Of a stretch of DNA of 64,000 bases, positions 1 through 13,859 are shown piece after piece. The translations under genes and the position numbers were made by a program. Location: the NCBI GenBank assembly GCA_965153355.1, contig OZ231128.1, forward strand, positions 1,922,001 through 1,986,000. Reading direction: 5' to 3'. The notes below the pieces were generated by a model. It worked only from the letters and a program-made list of their open reading frames with translations, was not told where the DNA came from and did no database searches. The stretch is from Flaccisagitta enflata (Eukaryota > Chaetognatha > Sagittoidea > Aphragmophora). Every line of letters begins with the position of its first letter. Within the stretch, counting starts at the first letter, position 1.

Positions 1-37
<37 letters not shown>
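1..37. repeat. (CA)n microsatellite
   Basis: Uninterrupted CA dinucleotide run at the window edge; it may continue to the left. Confidence 0.95.
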
Positions 38-38
<1 letters not shown>

Positions 39-106
39 ACCGTAGGCATTGACAAATAGCGTACAAAAACTGCCGGCACACACAGAGCAAAGTCTTTGGA
101 AAATGC

Positions 107-111
107 ATTCC

Positions 112-170
<59 letters not shown>

Positions 171-171
171 C

Positions 172-241
<70 letters not shown>

Positions 242-440
242 TTTCTTTCTTTCTTTTTTTCTATCCTTTTTTCTTTCTTTTTTTCTTTTTTTCTTTCATT
301 CTATCCTTCGATCTTTCGTTAACTCTTTCTTTTTTCCCCTTTTCTTTTTTTCCCTTTCTTCTTTTTTTTCCATTCTCTCTTTCTTTTTTTCTCTTGTTTT
401 CTCTCTTTCTTTTTATCTCCTGTTTTCTCTCTTTCTTTCT
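107..440. repeat. (TTTC)n microsatellite and degenerate pyrimidine tract
   Basis: Near-perfect TTTC units to about 250, then a decayed C/T-rich tail. Open frames through it translate only to FLSF-type repeats and are not genes. Confidence 0.95.
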
Positions 441-774
441 CATCATGCATCAAGATGAAAATTCAGGAAGAAAATTCATTGCACGTCACTTGGAAATACA
501 AAATAGGGACTTGTGTCATCCACAGTTTGTTTAGGCAATTTTTTTAAACGAAGAAACTAAAGAAAGAATGATGTGACTTTCCTAAGTATTCGTTAGAGGC
601 GGAATTTGGTAAGAAGCGTGTTCGATAGAATGTTTTTCTTCTGTAATGACATAGCCCTTTCTTGAACGGCAGTCTATCATTATTAACATTGAGTCAATGA
701 CACAAATAACTTGATAAGTGTATCCCATCATGTTAGTATGCATCATTGTAAAAGTTCTGACGTTGTTAGTTATT
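441..774. other. Unassigned sequence
   Basis: Unique-looking AT-rich sequence between a microsatellite and a hairpin-ended element. I see no exon or RNA gene. Confidence 0.5.
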
Positions 775-1002
775 AGTCGCGTGCACGCGACTCTACACCC
801 CGCTTTGTCCGTCCATATGTCCGTCCCTCCGTCCGTCGGTCTGTCAGTCACACTTTTACTTTTTTTATCAATTTTACTTCTTTAAGTCATTTAAAGTCAT
901 TTAAGAGTATACTGAGTCATTTTGAGTCATTCTAAGTCATTCTAAGTCATTCTAAGTCAATCTGTAAGTCACGCACGCGACTTATAGGTGTTTGCCTTGT
1001 TT
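775..1002 (-). mobile_element. Hairpin-ended GGAC element, AGTCGCG subfamily, AAGTCATT-rich type
   Basis: Read on the minus strand it begins AACAAGGCAAACACC, has an internal AGTCGCGTGCG box at 972-983, then a run of AATGACTT-like words, a GACGGAC core and the terminal palindrome AGTCGCGTGCACGCGACT at 775-792. The internal box is complementary to the 3' arm of the terminal hairpin. Close copies lie at 38311-38508, 46597-46991 and 62183-62379. Confidence 0.8.
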
Positions 1003-1677
1003 TTTCAAATTTTGCATCCCCGTCACATCATCTTTCACATGTCATCTCACAAAGTAGTGACTGGAATTAATTATTGAACAAACCATTCTAAGTATCAAAT
1101 AATACAGAGGTAACCCTACTTTTTGTCCTTTTTGTCGATACAGGTTTTTGAAGATCTCCTAAATATCAATTTCTTTTGCTTTTATTAATCAAAATACAGT
1201 TGAGCTTCACTAAAAAAAATCAATCCTTGAAGTAAAGCTGCCTTGTTGCGCTCTGGCGAGGTTCGACTGTACAATTTTTACATATCAAGGGTTTGCAACA
1301 GTGTTTCACCTCCATTAGGAACATCCGCATTCTTCAGGATTCAAACAGGTTTGAATAATCTGGATAGACTTCAATTCTTTTCAGCATTACCTCTATTCAA
1401 GAAGGTGAGGCGAGATAGCTATTGGAAAAGAATATTTGTCTATGTTTGCAATTGCCTACAAAACTATTTGCCTAATTTTGCCATTGTCTAACTCTCAAAT
1501 TTAGCAATGACAAAAAATGAAGAGATGAAAAAACTTTTCCAATGAACGACTTTTTCTTGTTTGAAAAGCAAGTTGGAAAATCAAGTTGAAAAACCAATTT
1601 TATAAAATGTACAAAATACAATTGATTTGCATTATACCAACAATCTTGCATCTTTCTACTCAACACTAATACATGAA
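1003..1677 (-). other. Presumed 3' flank of the dynein-like gene
   Basis: AT-rich sequence immediately downstream of the dynein-like stop codon. It holds no further recognisable dynein exon on the minus strand. Confidence 0.4.
1181..1186 (-). terminator. Possible polyadenylation signal
   Basis: AATAAA on the minus strand about 490 bases beyond the stop at 1678. If used, it would make the dynein-like transcript end here, which supports a short protein. This hexamer is common by chance in AT-rich DNA. Confidence 0.3.
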
Positions 1678-4600
1678 TCATTCGCATATCTTGAAGAATT
1701 CTTCCAAAGAGTATATTTCTTCATCAAAACCCACAACGGCGTGGAAGATTCTTTTTTCTTGGAAAAGGTGTTGGTAAATCAAATGGCAGGCTTCCTGAGC
1801 GCTGAGATGAAGAGCGACTCGGCCATCAGTGACAGAATGAGACGCATCATGCGTTACGTTTATGACAGGTACACACCCATCATGCTGGTCACTATCAACA
1901 TTGGTGCTTTCTTCATGCTCGGTGACATCAGCATCAGCATCATCAGTATTTTCAGCAGTAGCATCTTCACGCACGGCATTCATAGCGACTGCAGAACCGG
2001 TTCTTGCTGGAGCACAGTCCTTCAGCTCCTCCTGAAGGAATCTGTGAAGAGCTTTCCATTTAGTGGCGACCTCTTTCATCAACGCCAAATCCTGTTTCGC
2101 GTCAGTCAACACTTTTGCAGCCTCTCCCACCACATCCAAGCCTTCTGATTCTGTCTCCAGCCAGTCGGCATCTTCCTCTAAGCCTTGCAAGACCGAGCGT
2201 AATGACTCCGCTTCAGCAGTCTTCTTCTCTTCATTGATGGCTATGAAGATACTTCCATCCTTCCATTTCGCCATCATTGCCTCGCATTGTCCTTTGATGG
2301 TCTCTTCTTTGTCAGCTCTTGCCGCAATATTTTGCAATGACTCCATCATTTCTTCGCCTACATTCCAACGCAGAAGTTTGCGAAGAGTCATGCCGTAATT
2401 CAGATCTACGTCCACTTGCTTCTCTATGGCCGCGATATGACTCGCTCGGAAGTTTGGATTGCGCAACAGCTTCAAAATGGGAAGACATCTGCTTTTGATA
2501 TTGTTGAGTGTGCCTAAAAATGAATCTAAAATGGAGACCCGGATGGGAGGAATAACGTCCTCGGTTTCTGCTTCCATCTGCATTCTCACACTATCTAAAG
2601 TGGCCTTTATTTCAGCTTCAACATCTTGCAAATCCGATTCAACTTGGTCGCGATCCAGTTCAATAATGGCACCATCCAGCAATGATTTCTCTAAATTCAA
2701 CACTTTGAGACAACCGCTCAACACTTTCTCAAGACCCACCATCATTGTTTGAATTTCCTCGATGATGATGATCAATTCCGTTGGTTCTGGCAACAAAACC
2801 GCCGTTGCTTCTCTCTTGGCCACTTCCAAGCTTTGTATTGCCGACTCCAACTTCTTCTTGACCACTTTGAATTCGGTAGCACATTCTTGAATCATACCTT
2901 CCTCTAAATAATCATCAAAACCCTCGACTTTTACCCGCAAATTTTTCAAGGCCGAGAATAACCGCTCATTTTTATCAATGAGCAATTTGCCAAAAGCCGG
3001 TCTTTTCGAGTTGAGAATCTGTTCATGGGTTTCAAACAAGCCCCAAGTTTTCGATGGCCAGTGAGCGATTGCTTGCGACAGTAACTCCATCTCCTCATCA
3101 CTCAGCAAATGAGTTTGAGTGAAAATTTCCACATCTTGCCAAATTTTCCATGTCTCGACTTTCAGCTTTTCCATACCAATGGTTTTCATTTCCTCCATAT
3201 AATCGCTCAATCGAATAAAATCTTCAACAGTTCCTGGCGTAGTGGTGGCCTTGGTGTCCAATTCTTCATATGTCCGAATGATTGTCTTCAGGCGACCATC
3301 GATAAACTTTCTCTGTTCAGCAATTAGTTGCGAAGAGTATTTGGAAATTCTGGATTTCAGGCTTTCCTTCAGGTCATCCAGATGGAGATTGATGATCATC
3401 GGTGGAGATGTGATGCCATCTTTGTTGACATCCATCTTGATTTTACTTTCATCAATCTCCTTCCTCGTCAATTCTTTATTCGCATCATGTTTTTCGTTGA
3501 TGGTCACCTGGCACTCATTGAAAACACTTGAAGCAATGTGTAAGTTCAAATCCCTCAACTCCAACAAACGCTTAATCCTGTTTTGAAAGTCACATCCACG
3601 CTCTTCAAAAGATGGCTGATGCGCTTCCAAAGTCCCATTGATGATATAGTTGAATTGTTGACGATAGACATCTGCTCGATTCTCCAGCGCGGTATAGACT
3701 CGCTTGGCGGCGTCCTTTATTTCTTCCTCAACATGATGAAGGGTTTCATCATCTACAGAAGCGTCAAGAAATTTTCTTGATTTACTTTCCCCACCAGAGA
3801 GCCAGTCTCGAATGCTGAGGAACCCATCGTCAATTGACGATGATGATGGTGATGACGATGATGATGGTGATGACAATGAGGATGACGATGATGTTCCTGC
3901 AAACAGACTAGCCAATTTCCGCACAAAGCGTACTGACGCATCGTGGAAGTCTTCTTTGGGTGGGTAAACACAAATCCTTTCTTTTCTCTCGTTCTTTGCA
4001 CAATCCCCTTCTCCTCCTCCTCCTCCTCCTCCTCCTCCTCCTTCTCCTCCTTCTCCTCCTTCATTCCCGTCATCATCTTCCTCAACGATGATTTCCATGC
4101 GGAAGCGCGCTTTTCCTTTCACCACTCGCAGCCATTTTTCCAGCGATCTTTTCGTCAAATCCTCCAATTGCGCCGCCATGATTCTGTCTACGCAGCCAAA
4201 CACTTTTTCTCTTTGCGACCGATTGAGACCTTTGAGCGAAGTCTTCTTGTCCGCAAACACGGCCAGACAAGCGGGGTACCACGTCATCTTCAGATCCGCT
4301 TTGATTTTTTCCGCGCTGTCGACGACGTCATCGACCAGATCCCGCACGCGAATCCCGATAACGCTGTTGCCGCCGCTGCCGCCGCATGTGCCACTGCTAC
4401 CGCACGTGCCGCTGAATCGACCCTCGATTTCGTTTATGATTTCCGATTTATCCAAGAGCGTGATGGTCTCCAACATTTCTTGTCCAATGTTGACAATGGC
4501 TTTGACTTCGGGAAGATGCGTTGGCCAAAAGCTGCTTTGCGCGTATTTCTTCGCGCTTATGAAGTTGTTTCTCCAAGGAGAGCTGTAGTCCAACGGTGGT

Positions 4601-5232
4601 GAGTCTTTGTTGTCGCCAAATAACAACGAGTCATCCAAGTCGTCAGCTTCGTCATCTTCCTCTTCCACAAAATATTCATTCGCTTCCCACGTTACTTGGT
4701 CGTTATCGGCCCTTAGTCCTTCATGCCTCTTTCTTCTTCTTCTTCTCCCAACTCCTCTTCCTCCGCCTCTTCCTATCAGCTGCCCCAAGATGATCTTCTT
4801 CATCGTTTCTTTGTAATTCCTTCGCACGTCGACGAACATTTCCGCGACGGAATCTTCGAAACGCGTCTTCAAACGCTCGGGCAGCAACTTGAGGATGTTT
4901 TCGATCCTCTGCGGGCTGAGCGGCGAGGATGCGGCCGATGCGTCGGCGGTGGACAACGCTTTCTCGTGACGCAGGCGCTGTCGACGCTCCAACGCCTGCA
5001 GCGACGGCGGTTGGGAAGCAAAGTCTTGAACGCCGTCGTCGACGTCGTCGACGTCGTCGTCATCCTCATCTTCCTCATCTTCCTCCGCGATGCGCGCCGG
5101 ATGTTGCGATCTTTGCTTGAGAGCCCGTCTGGTGGCGAGTTTTAAAAGACGTTTTTGCCGTTCTCGAGCCAAACGATAACGAAGAAGCTTGGATTTGGAA
5201 AATCGTTCGCGATCTTCGGTGGACGGGAGGTC
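1678..5232 (-). CDS. Axonemal dynein heavy chain-like protein, exon 2 (stem and start of linker)
   Basis: A single open exon of 3555 nt including the stop. The 3' splice site is TTATCATTAG at 5242-5233, and it joins exon 1 (7203-7637) in phase 0, giving 1329 residues. Features seen: a basic N-terminal helix, acidic low-complexity near residues 190-215, a WYPACL motif near 463, a Gly-rich run near 540 and a Ser-rich run near 600. A long alpha-helical region follows, with SDEEMELL, then LLRNPNFRASH and TLRKLL near 1067-1090, and a W near 1133. WYP-CL and LRNP-x-x-x-x-H...TLRKLL are recognised from the N-terminal tail (DHC_N1) and linker start (DHC_N2) of inner-arm axonemal dyneins of the DNAH3/7/12 kind, which move cilia. 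After the W the usual linker continuation (GTYILK...LLDD) is absent. About 195 hydrophilic residues follow and then a stop. There is no AAA motor here, so this is either a stem-only protein or a gene whose real 3' exons lie beyond the window. Confidence 0.8.
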   Translation of the reverse strand, partial: DLPSTEDRERFSKSKLLRYRLARERQKRLLKLATRRALKQRSQHPARIAEEDEEDEDDDDVDDVDDGVQDFASQPPSLQALERRQRLRHEKALSTADASAASSPLSPQRIENILKLLPERLKTRFEDSVAEMFVDVRRNYKETMKKIILGQLIGRGGGRGVGRRRRRKRHEGLRADNDQVTWEANEYFVEEEDDEADDLDDSLLFGDNKDSPPLDYSSPWRNNFISAKKYAQSSFWPTHLPEVKAIVNIGQEMLETITLLDKSEIINEIEGRFSGTCGSSGTCGGSGGNSVIGIRVRDLVDDVVDSAEKIKADLKMTWYPACLAVFADKKTSLKGLNRSQREKVFGCVDRIMAAQLEDLTKRSLEKWLRVVKGKARFRMEIIVEEDDDGNEGGEGGEGGGGGGGGGGEGDCAKNERKERICVYPPKEDFHDASVRFVRKLASLFAGTSSSSSLSSPSSSSSPSSSSIDDGFLSIRDWLSGGESKSRKFLDASVDDETLHHVEEEIKDAAKRVYTALENRADVYRQQFNYIINGTLEAHQPSFEERGCDFQNRIKRLLELRDLNLHIASSVFNECQVTINEKHDANKELTRKEIDESKIKMDVNKDGITSPPMIINLHLDDLKESLKSRISKYSSQLIAEQRKFIDGRLKTIIRTYEELDTKATTTPGTVEDFIRLSDYMEEMKTIGMEKLKVETWKIWQDVEIFTQTHLLSDEEMELLSQAIAHWPSKTWGLFETHEQILNSKRPAFGKLLIDKNERLFSALKNLRVKVEGFDDYLEEGMIQECATEFKVVKKKLESAIQSLEVAKREATAVLLPEPTELIIIIEEIQTMMVGLEKVLSGCLKVLNLEKSLLDGAIIELDRDQVESDLQDVEAEIKATLDSVRMQMEAETEDVIPPIRVSILDSFLGTLNNIKSRCLPILKLLRNPNFRASHIAAIEKQVDVDLNYGMTLRKLLRWNVGEEMMESLQNIAARADKEETIKGQCEAMMAKWKDGSIFIAINEEKKTAEAESLRSVLQGLEEDADWLETESEGLDVVGEAAKVLTDAKQDLALMKEVATKWKALHRFLQEELKDCAPARTGSAVAMNAVREDATAENTDDADADVTEHEESTNVDSDQHDGCVPVINVTHDASHSVTDGRVALHLSAQEACHLIYQHLFQEKRIFHAVVGFDEEIYSLEEFFKICE

Positions 5233-7202
<1,970 letters not shown>

Positions 7203-7637
7203 CTGAATGGGCGGTAGGTAAGGGAACTTGAGTATTCGCGATCCCGTATTTCGCAAAGAATTAATTCCGTCCGTCAATTCGGAAGAAATCGAAGCGGAAG
7301 ACAAAGAAGTCATTGATAACTCGGAACCTTTCGTCGACGTCCGCTTTAAAGACGTCAAATGACGACTCGGAAGTGCCGGAAGTGAGATGTTTGAATCCGC
7401 GCGAGAAGGAAGATGATGCAGTTGACGATGAGATCGACGAATCCGATTTCCGCTTCCGCCACCGGCGTCGTCCGCGGCAGCGCCTCCTCCACCAGCGAAG
7501 GCGTCGCCACCGTCGGGACGCCGCGGAATATGACGCCGCGTAGGAGTCTTGTGAGAGACGCCGCGGTGAAGTTTGGCGCCGAACGGCGATGAAGAATGAC
7601 TTCCGCCTGATAGCGGAGAGACGGACACCTCGTCCAT
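7203..7637 (-). CDS. Axonemal dynein heavy chain-like protein, exon 1 (start)
   Basis: 145 codons starting at ATG 7637 in a strong context (GCCATGG), with an in-frame TAA a short way upstream. This supports a true translation start rather than an internal exon. The 5' splice site is CAG|GTTCTT at 7203/7202, phase 0, and exon 2 continues the frame (…LPPIQ|DLPSTED…). The encoded segment is Ser/Arg/Gly-rich and low in structure, as is usual for the poorly conserved extreme N-terminus of axonemal dynein heavy chains. The hydrophobic stretch just before the junction (LKFPYLPPI) resembles the short conserved motif that opens many inner-arm heavy chains. GTTCTT is a weak donor, but phase and acceptor quality support the join. 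Confidence 0.75.
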
Positions 7638-9129
7638 GGCGAGGAGTTTGAGCGCCGATTTAGTTATCGGAGAGGTTATGAATATGAGCTTGGCTTTTCG
7701 CGGACTTTGGAGCGTATTGGTCCCGGTTTTAAAACGTCAAGCTATTGGATCATTGTTGATGATGGTTTATGTTTATGATTTTAGATGACAGAACGTATTT
7801 TGAATTGTATGGTTTATGTTTACCATTGTCCATGATGGAGCCATCTTCATAACTTCATTTCTTTTGGAACGCTAAGAAACTTCTTCCCATCTTTACATTC
7901 CCACTTATATACATCTTGACTTATTTTTCGGTTGAGTTAATAGCAGATTTTGTTTCCATTGTCATTCTTGTTTCATGTTCTTCTCTTCGATTTTGATGAC
8001 ACGCAGCTTTCGCTTCTATGACAACGTTGACACCGCAGCGACAGCAGTAGCGACAGCAGCAGCGACAGCATGAAACATTATTCCTTCGCAGCTTCTTGCT
8101 TAGCCCCGGCTGAAGCTGCAGCTTCCTAGGGACCTCCAACGAATGGGGTACTAGTAATGAACGACTTCTGACGAATGTGGAACTGGTAACGAATTTACTT
8201 GCAAATATGGTATTTCAACAGACATGAACAAGAGGCTAGAGGGCATGCTAATTGCTCATTGCTACCGATGATCGAATTGTTTGAACGATTGAATGATCAT
8301 TGAATGTATGTATTACTGAACCAATAAATGAATCAATCAATCGATCAATCAATCAATCAATCGATCAATCAAAGATTCAGTCACTCAATCAATAAACCGA
8401 TCAGTAACCATTGACCACAAGCCTCAACATTTTTTCTCAATCTTACATTCTTACTCCGTTCCTGCAGTTTGTTTTCGTGTAGAATCTTTTAAGTAAGGCT
8501 TTTGAACGATTCATCTGCTTTGATGAAGTAGCTCTTTGAGCCCACAAATTTCACCAACAGTGATAATGAGAACCATTAACATCCTGGTTAGTCTTTTTAG
8601 CCACAAAAAAAAAACACATGAAAGACACCCATGTTTTTTACGATTAGGAAGGAAATCTAGTGTGATAACACTGTGAATACACAAGATATTAGTTATGATT
8701 GGACGAAAATTTTTTAACACATTTAACACTGATATGGCTGCAAAAGTGGGGAAGTTCCTACCGGCTATTTGATTATGGATATTATGTACGTTGTTGTTGT
8801 TTCCATCGTTATTTCCACAAAGTTGTGGATTTATGTGCAAATTGTGGATGTTATGCATATTGTGAACATTGTGGATTGGATGAACGTTGTGAATATTGTG
8901 AATGTTATGAATATTGTGAATGTTATGAACATTGTGTACATCGTGCGGCGATACATTTACGTTCTGTATATGATGAACGTTGTGAACGTTGTGAATGTTA
9001 TGAATGTTGTGTACATCATGAGCATTTCCAGAGCCTGAGAAAGAAACGAAAGATGTTCACATGCTTTCCCCTCCTCAGCTTGTTTGAAAACGAAAAAATA
9101 TATTATCGGAAAAGATGAGAATAAGAAAA
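7638..9129. other. 5' flank of the dynein-like gene and 3' region of the DNAJ gene
   Basis: Contains an (AATC)n patch near 8320-8400 and a degenerate GTGAAYGTTATGAAY repeat near 8850-9020. On the minus strand, 8117-8076 offers a tiny phase-compatible last exon for the DNAJ gene (acceptor CTGCAG, then ASAGAKQEAAKE and TAA). This is only a guess. Confidence 0.4.
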
Positions 9130-9283
9130 AACAAGGCCGGATACACGGCCAATACCAGTCGCGGACGGGTGGGCAGGGGCGGAAACGCTGGTTTTTCCAC
9201 TTTTCGACTCGTGCTCACCAACGGACGGACGGACGGACGGACGGACGGACAAAGCCTCTTGTAGAGTCGCTCGTCCGCGACTA
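9130..9283 (+). mobile_element. Hairpin-ended GGAC element, AGTCGCG subfamily
   Basis: Begins AACAAGGCCGGATACACGGCC (a small hairpin in itself). It carries AGTCGCGGAC before GGGTGGGCAGGGGC, then (GGAC)n, and ends GAGTCGCTCGTCCGCGACTAAAA. The internal box AGTCGCGGAC is the exact complement of the terminal GTCCGCGACT. Confidence 0.85.
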
Positions 9284-9289
9284 AAAAGA

Positions 9290-9652
9290 AACAAGGCCAA
9301 AAGACGTCCAATTGATGCGTCCTCTTTAGATGCAAGATATTAAGATACAAAGATACTAAGATAAAGATATTTAGATAAAACGATTTCAAGATTTAAAGAT
9401 ATTAAGATACCCTCGCCCACCCTCCAACGCCCCAATGACAAAAAAAAAAAAAGAAAAAAAAAGAGTTGGCTGCTTATTCACTGAAATAGTCGCTTATCTA
9501 CAAAGCGAAGCCTTTCTCTCGTACAATTTTTCGTTGAACTGAATTGTTATTTTCATTGTTACATTGATGCTGTTTACATGTTTTGAAAAATTTGCATCAT
9601 GGAACTTCCTTCGGACACACCCTCTTATAGAGATGCGAGGACGCATCTAAAA
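9290..9652 (+). mobile_element. Hairpin-ended element, GATGCG subfamily
   Basis: Starts AACAAGGCCAAAAG directly behind the previous element. It carries the internal box GATGCGTCCTC near 9313-9325 and ends CTTATAGAGATGCGAGGACGCATCTAAAA. The internal box is an 11-base perfect complement of the terminal GAGGACGCATC. Its interior is AT-rich and contains only a remnant of the GGAC core. Confidence 0.8.
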
Positions 9653-10400
<748 letters not shown>

Positions 10401-10712
10401 TAGAGAGAAACACTTAGATACAGGCATAATCTGAACGTCTAGAAAGTAGCCTGCGTTTGGAAAGTAAGTACTATTATACAGAAAAACAGTTATGGGAAAT
10501 AAAAGTGGATAGAGACCTCGAACGTGCCATAATACCAGAAAACCTCGATTGAGAATTTTGATCACAGAAAAATCTCCGAGTAATTAAATCCACGTCTGAA
10601 CTTATTATTGAACAAGAAAAAACGATAAAAAGGATATGTACATAATGAAGAGATAGAAAGCAGATCACCTCCCCACAGTGGTTTCAAAATAGGAATATTC
10701 AATATTTTTTTT
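10401..10712. other. Unassigned intronic sequence
   Basis: Nothing recognised between the microsatellite and the next element. Confidence 0.4.
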
Positions 10713-10928
10713 AGTCGCGTGCTACGCGACTTTACACCTCGCTATGTTGGTCCATCGGTTGGTCAGTTGGTTGGTTGGTTGGTTTGTTGGTCGGTCCCCA
10801 TTTTACTTTTGCGGCGTTTCTGAGCTTTTTAAGCCTACCGCTCCTGCCCAAATGCTCTGGTGACCTTCTACAGCACTGCCCCTGCGCACCCGCACGCAAC
10901 TGGGGTAGCCATGCATCCGGCCTTGTTT
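10713..10928 (-). mobile_element. Hairpin-ended element, AGTCGCG subfamily, GGGGTAGCC type
   Basis: The reversed copy starts with the terminal hairpin AGTCGCGTGCTACGCGACT, then a TTGG/GGTC-rich core. It ends with CGCACGCAACTGGGGTAGCC and a 3' CCGGCCTTGTT. The internal box still matches most of the hairpin arm. Relatives: 21969-22175, 26788-26983, 30056-30284, 35683-35887, 42059-42541. Confidence 0.8.
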
Positions 10929-11335
10929 ACTTAAAAAAAAACTCTTCCTAACTGTTTTTGTCAATATTTCTAAAAGACTCAACAAATAAACAAAAATGAG
11001 ATTAACAAAGTTCTGCTCAGATGTAAGTATTCGCCAGAAAGCATTACTTGTTGAAAATTGTGCATCCTTAATAAAACACATGGATTAGATAAAAGCAATT
11101 ATCTCTGTAACTGATTGACATTTGATACTATTCCCACAAAATCTTCTAGAAAGCGCCATTTGACAAAAATTTATGCATACACAATATCATTTCAAGAGCT
11201 GAAGTAAATCTTTTTGTAATCATTCTATCAAAAAACCAACATTGAAAATATCGCTCAGTACTAAGAAATAACAACTATAATCTTGTACATAACTTTATTT
11301 TGACCAATTCAAAACCCCATATGTTATGTCCCAGA
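10929..11335. other. Unassigned intronic sequence
   Basis: AT-rich sequence with no exon or repeat recognised. Confidence 0.4.
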
Positions 11336-11985
11336 AATGATGAGATATTCTCTTCCCTGGCCGATTGTGCTTTTCCAAGTATAACGCATCTTAACCTAGT
11401 TCATCTTACATCAAATGAGATATAGTTGGACCCCGCCTCATCGGTCCCATTAGGACTGGAGATTTTTCACCTCTATCTCAGGGTAACCTTTAAAGAGAGG
11501 TGAAATCTTATTAAAAACTACTATTTGGGACTTCAAAATGTTGATCTTTATTGATGGGGAACCTTTAAAAGCGGGGCTGTTATTGCAGGGTTCCACTGTA
11601 TGCTCTTCCTTGGCCCATTGTGCCTTACCAAGTATAACGCATCTTAACCTAGTTGATCTTACATCAAATGATTAGATGTTCTCTTTTTTGGCCCACAGTG
11701 CCTTACCAAGTATAACGCATTTCGACCTAGTTTATCTTACATCAAATGATGGGATATTCTCTTCCCTGGCCCATAGTGCTTTACCAAGTATAACACATCT
11801 TGACCTAGTTCATCTTACATCAAATTATGAGATCCTCTCTTCCCTGGCCCGTAGTGCCTTACCAAGTATAACACATTTCGACCTAGTTCATCTTACATCA
11901 AATCATGAGATATTCTCTTCCCTGGCCCATAGTGCCTTACCAAGTATAACACATCTCGACCTAGTTCATCTTACATCAAATTTGC
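11336..11985. repeat. 78-bp minisatellite interrupted by a MITE
   Basis: Six degenerate units built around TCTCTTCCCTGGCCCATAGT and ACCTAGTTCATCTTACATCA. The spacing of 78 bp keeps one frame open over four units, which gives a misleading repeated peptide (LAHSALPSITH…). The array is split by the element at 11423-11600. Confidence 0.85.
11423..11600. mobile_element. TA-flanked MITE (mariner-like or piggyBac-like)
   Basis: Left end TA-GTTGGACCCCGCC and right end (complement) TA-CAGTGGAACCCTGC form imperfect terminal inverted repeats with TA on both sides. The element interrupts a minisatellite unit at GAGATA|TGCTCTT, so the empty site can be inferred from the neighbouring units. About 175 bp, no coding capacity. 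Confidence 0.7.
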
Positions 11986-12510
11986 TTCTTTTTTTTCATC
12001 GCCATTTGGCTCTCGATCTAACCAATGAAAAATATTCTCAATCCATCATCCTTTAAAAAATAGTGAGAGAAAATGAAAAAAAAAACGTGGTTTTCTTTTT
12101 CTTTATTTTCTTTTTCTTTCCTAATAAACGATTGGTCTCTCTTCTCAGCATTTCAAGTTATAACTCATTTTTCAATTTCTTTTCATTCTCACATTTCTTT
12201 TTATTTCATTTCCAATCCCCAAATTTTAAACAGATAAGGTTTCAGTATTCGACCAAATGCAAAATGCTGGCGGTTTAAAAAAGTCGGACTAGATCTGTTT
12301 TAGTAGATCACTAAAGACAGCATTGATTTCCCGCTTGTTTTGTCTTCAAATCCTCCTCTCTCCGTTGGTAGCATTTTGCTAGACAGGCTGACGTTTGTGT
12401 TGTTTGTGTTTGTGTCCATAATGTTTACCTTTTAACCAAATCAGCCTCAAATATTTTAGGATTTTGCAAATTGGGTTTATCCCCGGAACAAATCAATCTT
12501 ACTGAAATCG

Positions 12511-12511
<1 letters not shown>
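11986..12511. other. Unassigned intronic sequence
   Basis: T-rich sequence with no recognisable exon. Confidence 0.4.
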
Positions 12512-12586
<75 letters not shown>

Positions 12587-12644
12587 CAGACAAGACAGAC
12601 AAGACTGACAACCAGACAGACAACCAGACAGACAGACAGAAAAC

Positions 12645-12678
<34 letters not shown>

Positions 12679-12700
12679 CAGACAGAGAGAAACAGACACT
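12512..12700. repeat. (GA)n followed by (GACA)n
   Basis: (GA)n 12513-12584, then GACAGACA-type tetranucleotides to about 12700. Confidence 0.95.
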
Positions 12701-12945
12701 TAAACACAGACAATATGAAAAAGACTATGCAATGCAGTCAAAAAGACAAACCAACAGCCAAATTTAAGTCCATTTAGGCATATAGTAAAAAATGAGCTAA
12801 GGTTTAGACCCCCAAAGAGACACGCTTGAAAATAAGGGTAATTGATGGGGTCGAGGAAGATGGGCCAACTAATGATGATCAATCCAGATTCAGACTTACA
12901 AAAGAAAAATGATTCGCAGTAAAAAAGGGCAAACAAGAAAAAGAA

Positions 12946-13276
12946 TTACCGCATTTCTTGCATTTATCGCCCCCACCTCTAATTAGCGTCCCTCCTCTCT
13001 TCAGGGGAAAATGAGCTAATAATAACTATGATTTTCGAAAAAAAAATCATGGAAAAGTCAGTAGACATCTGAATTTTTAGAAAAATCATATCAGAATTTG
13101 ATGCAATGCAACAAAATTTTCTCTTTTCAAGTAAATTACTGATTTGAATTGTAAAAAAAATTGTCAAGAAGTATAAATTTTATTATTGAGACATCGCTAA
13201 TTACGGAATAGGGAGCGCTAAAGTTTCATTTCAAGTTCAAAAGCGCCCGGGGCGCTAATTACAAGAAATACGGTAA
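12946..13276. mobile_element. Short TIR element (MITE)
   Basis: Left end TTACCGCATTTCTTG (12946-12960) and right end CAAGAAATACGGTAA (13262-13276) are inverted repeats with one mismatch in 15. Sub-terminal CGCCCC/GGGGCG and CTAATTAGCG/CGCTAATTA also pair. About 330 bp, non-coding. Confidence 0.7.
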
Positions 13277-13579
13277 GAGAGATAAAAACAGAAGCCAAAG
13301 ATGAAAAATAACGATGAAATTTGAAAAAAAAGAAAGAAAGTCTCAAGACAGAGATTGATCAAGACCGCGGATTCGAGGAGGCGAAAACATGTCAAGGTTC
13401 CGAAAAATTTCCCCATTTTCTTTTAATCGAATTCTGGGGTTGTTAGATATCATTCTCCGAGCTAAGGGGGGAGCCTTTTTTATGTGTTTACATAAGCTTT
13501 GGTGTTTACATTCATCTTCTACCCGGAGATAAATGCTTATGACAGAAATTGAAAAGGGGCAAATGGTAGGGAAGATGGA

Positions 13580-13859
<280 letters not shown>

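Noticed and set aside
4000-4075. Gly-rich run in the dynein exon as a sign of a non-coding repeat
   Set aside because: The frame is maintained across it and dynein motifs occur on both sides.
3943-4602. Plus-strand open frames opposite the dynein exon
   Set aside because: Antisense shadows of a well-supported minus-strand exon with dynein motifs.
8511-9118. Overlapping open frames on both strands (Cys/Tyr-rich or Val/Asn-rich)
   Set aside because: They arise from the degenerate GTGAATGTTATG repeat and are incompatible with one another.
11676-12056. Repetitive 126-residue plus-strand open frame
   Set aside because: It is the 78-bp minisatellite read in frame; it has no start context, splice structure or family resemblance, and it sits in an intron.
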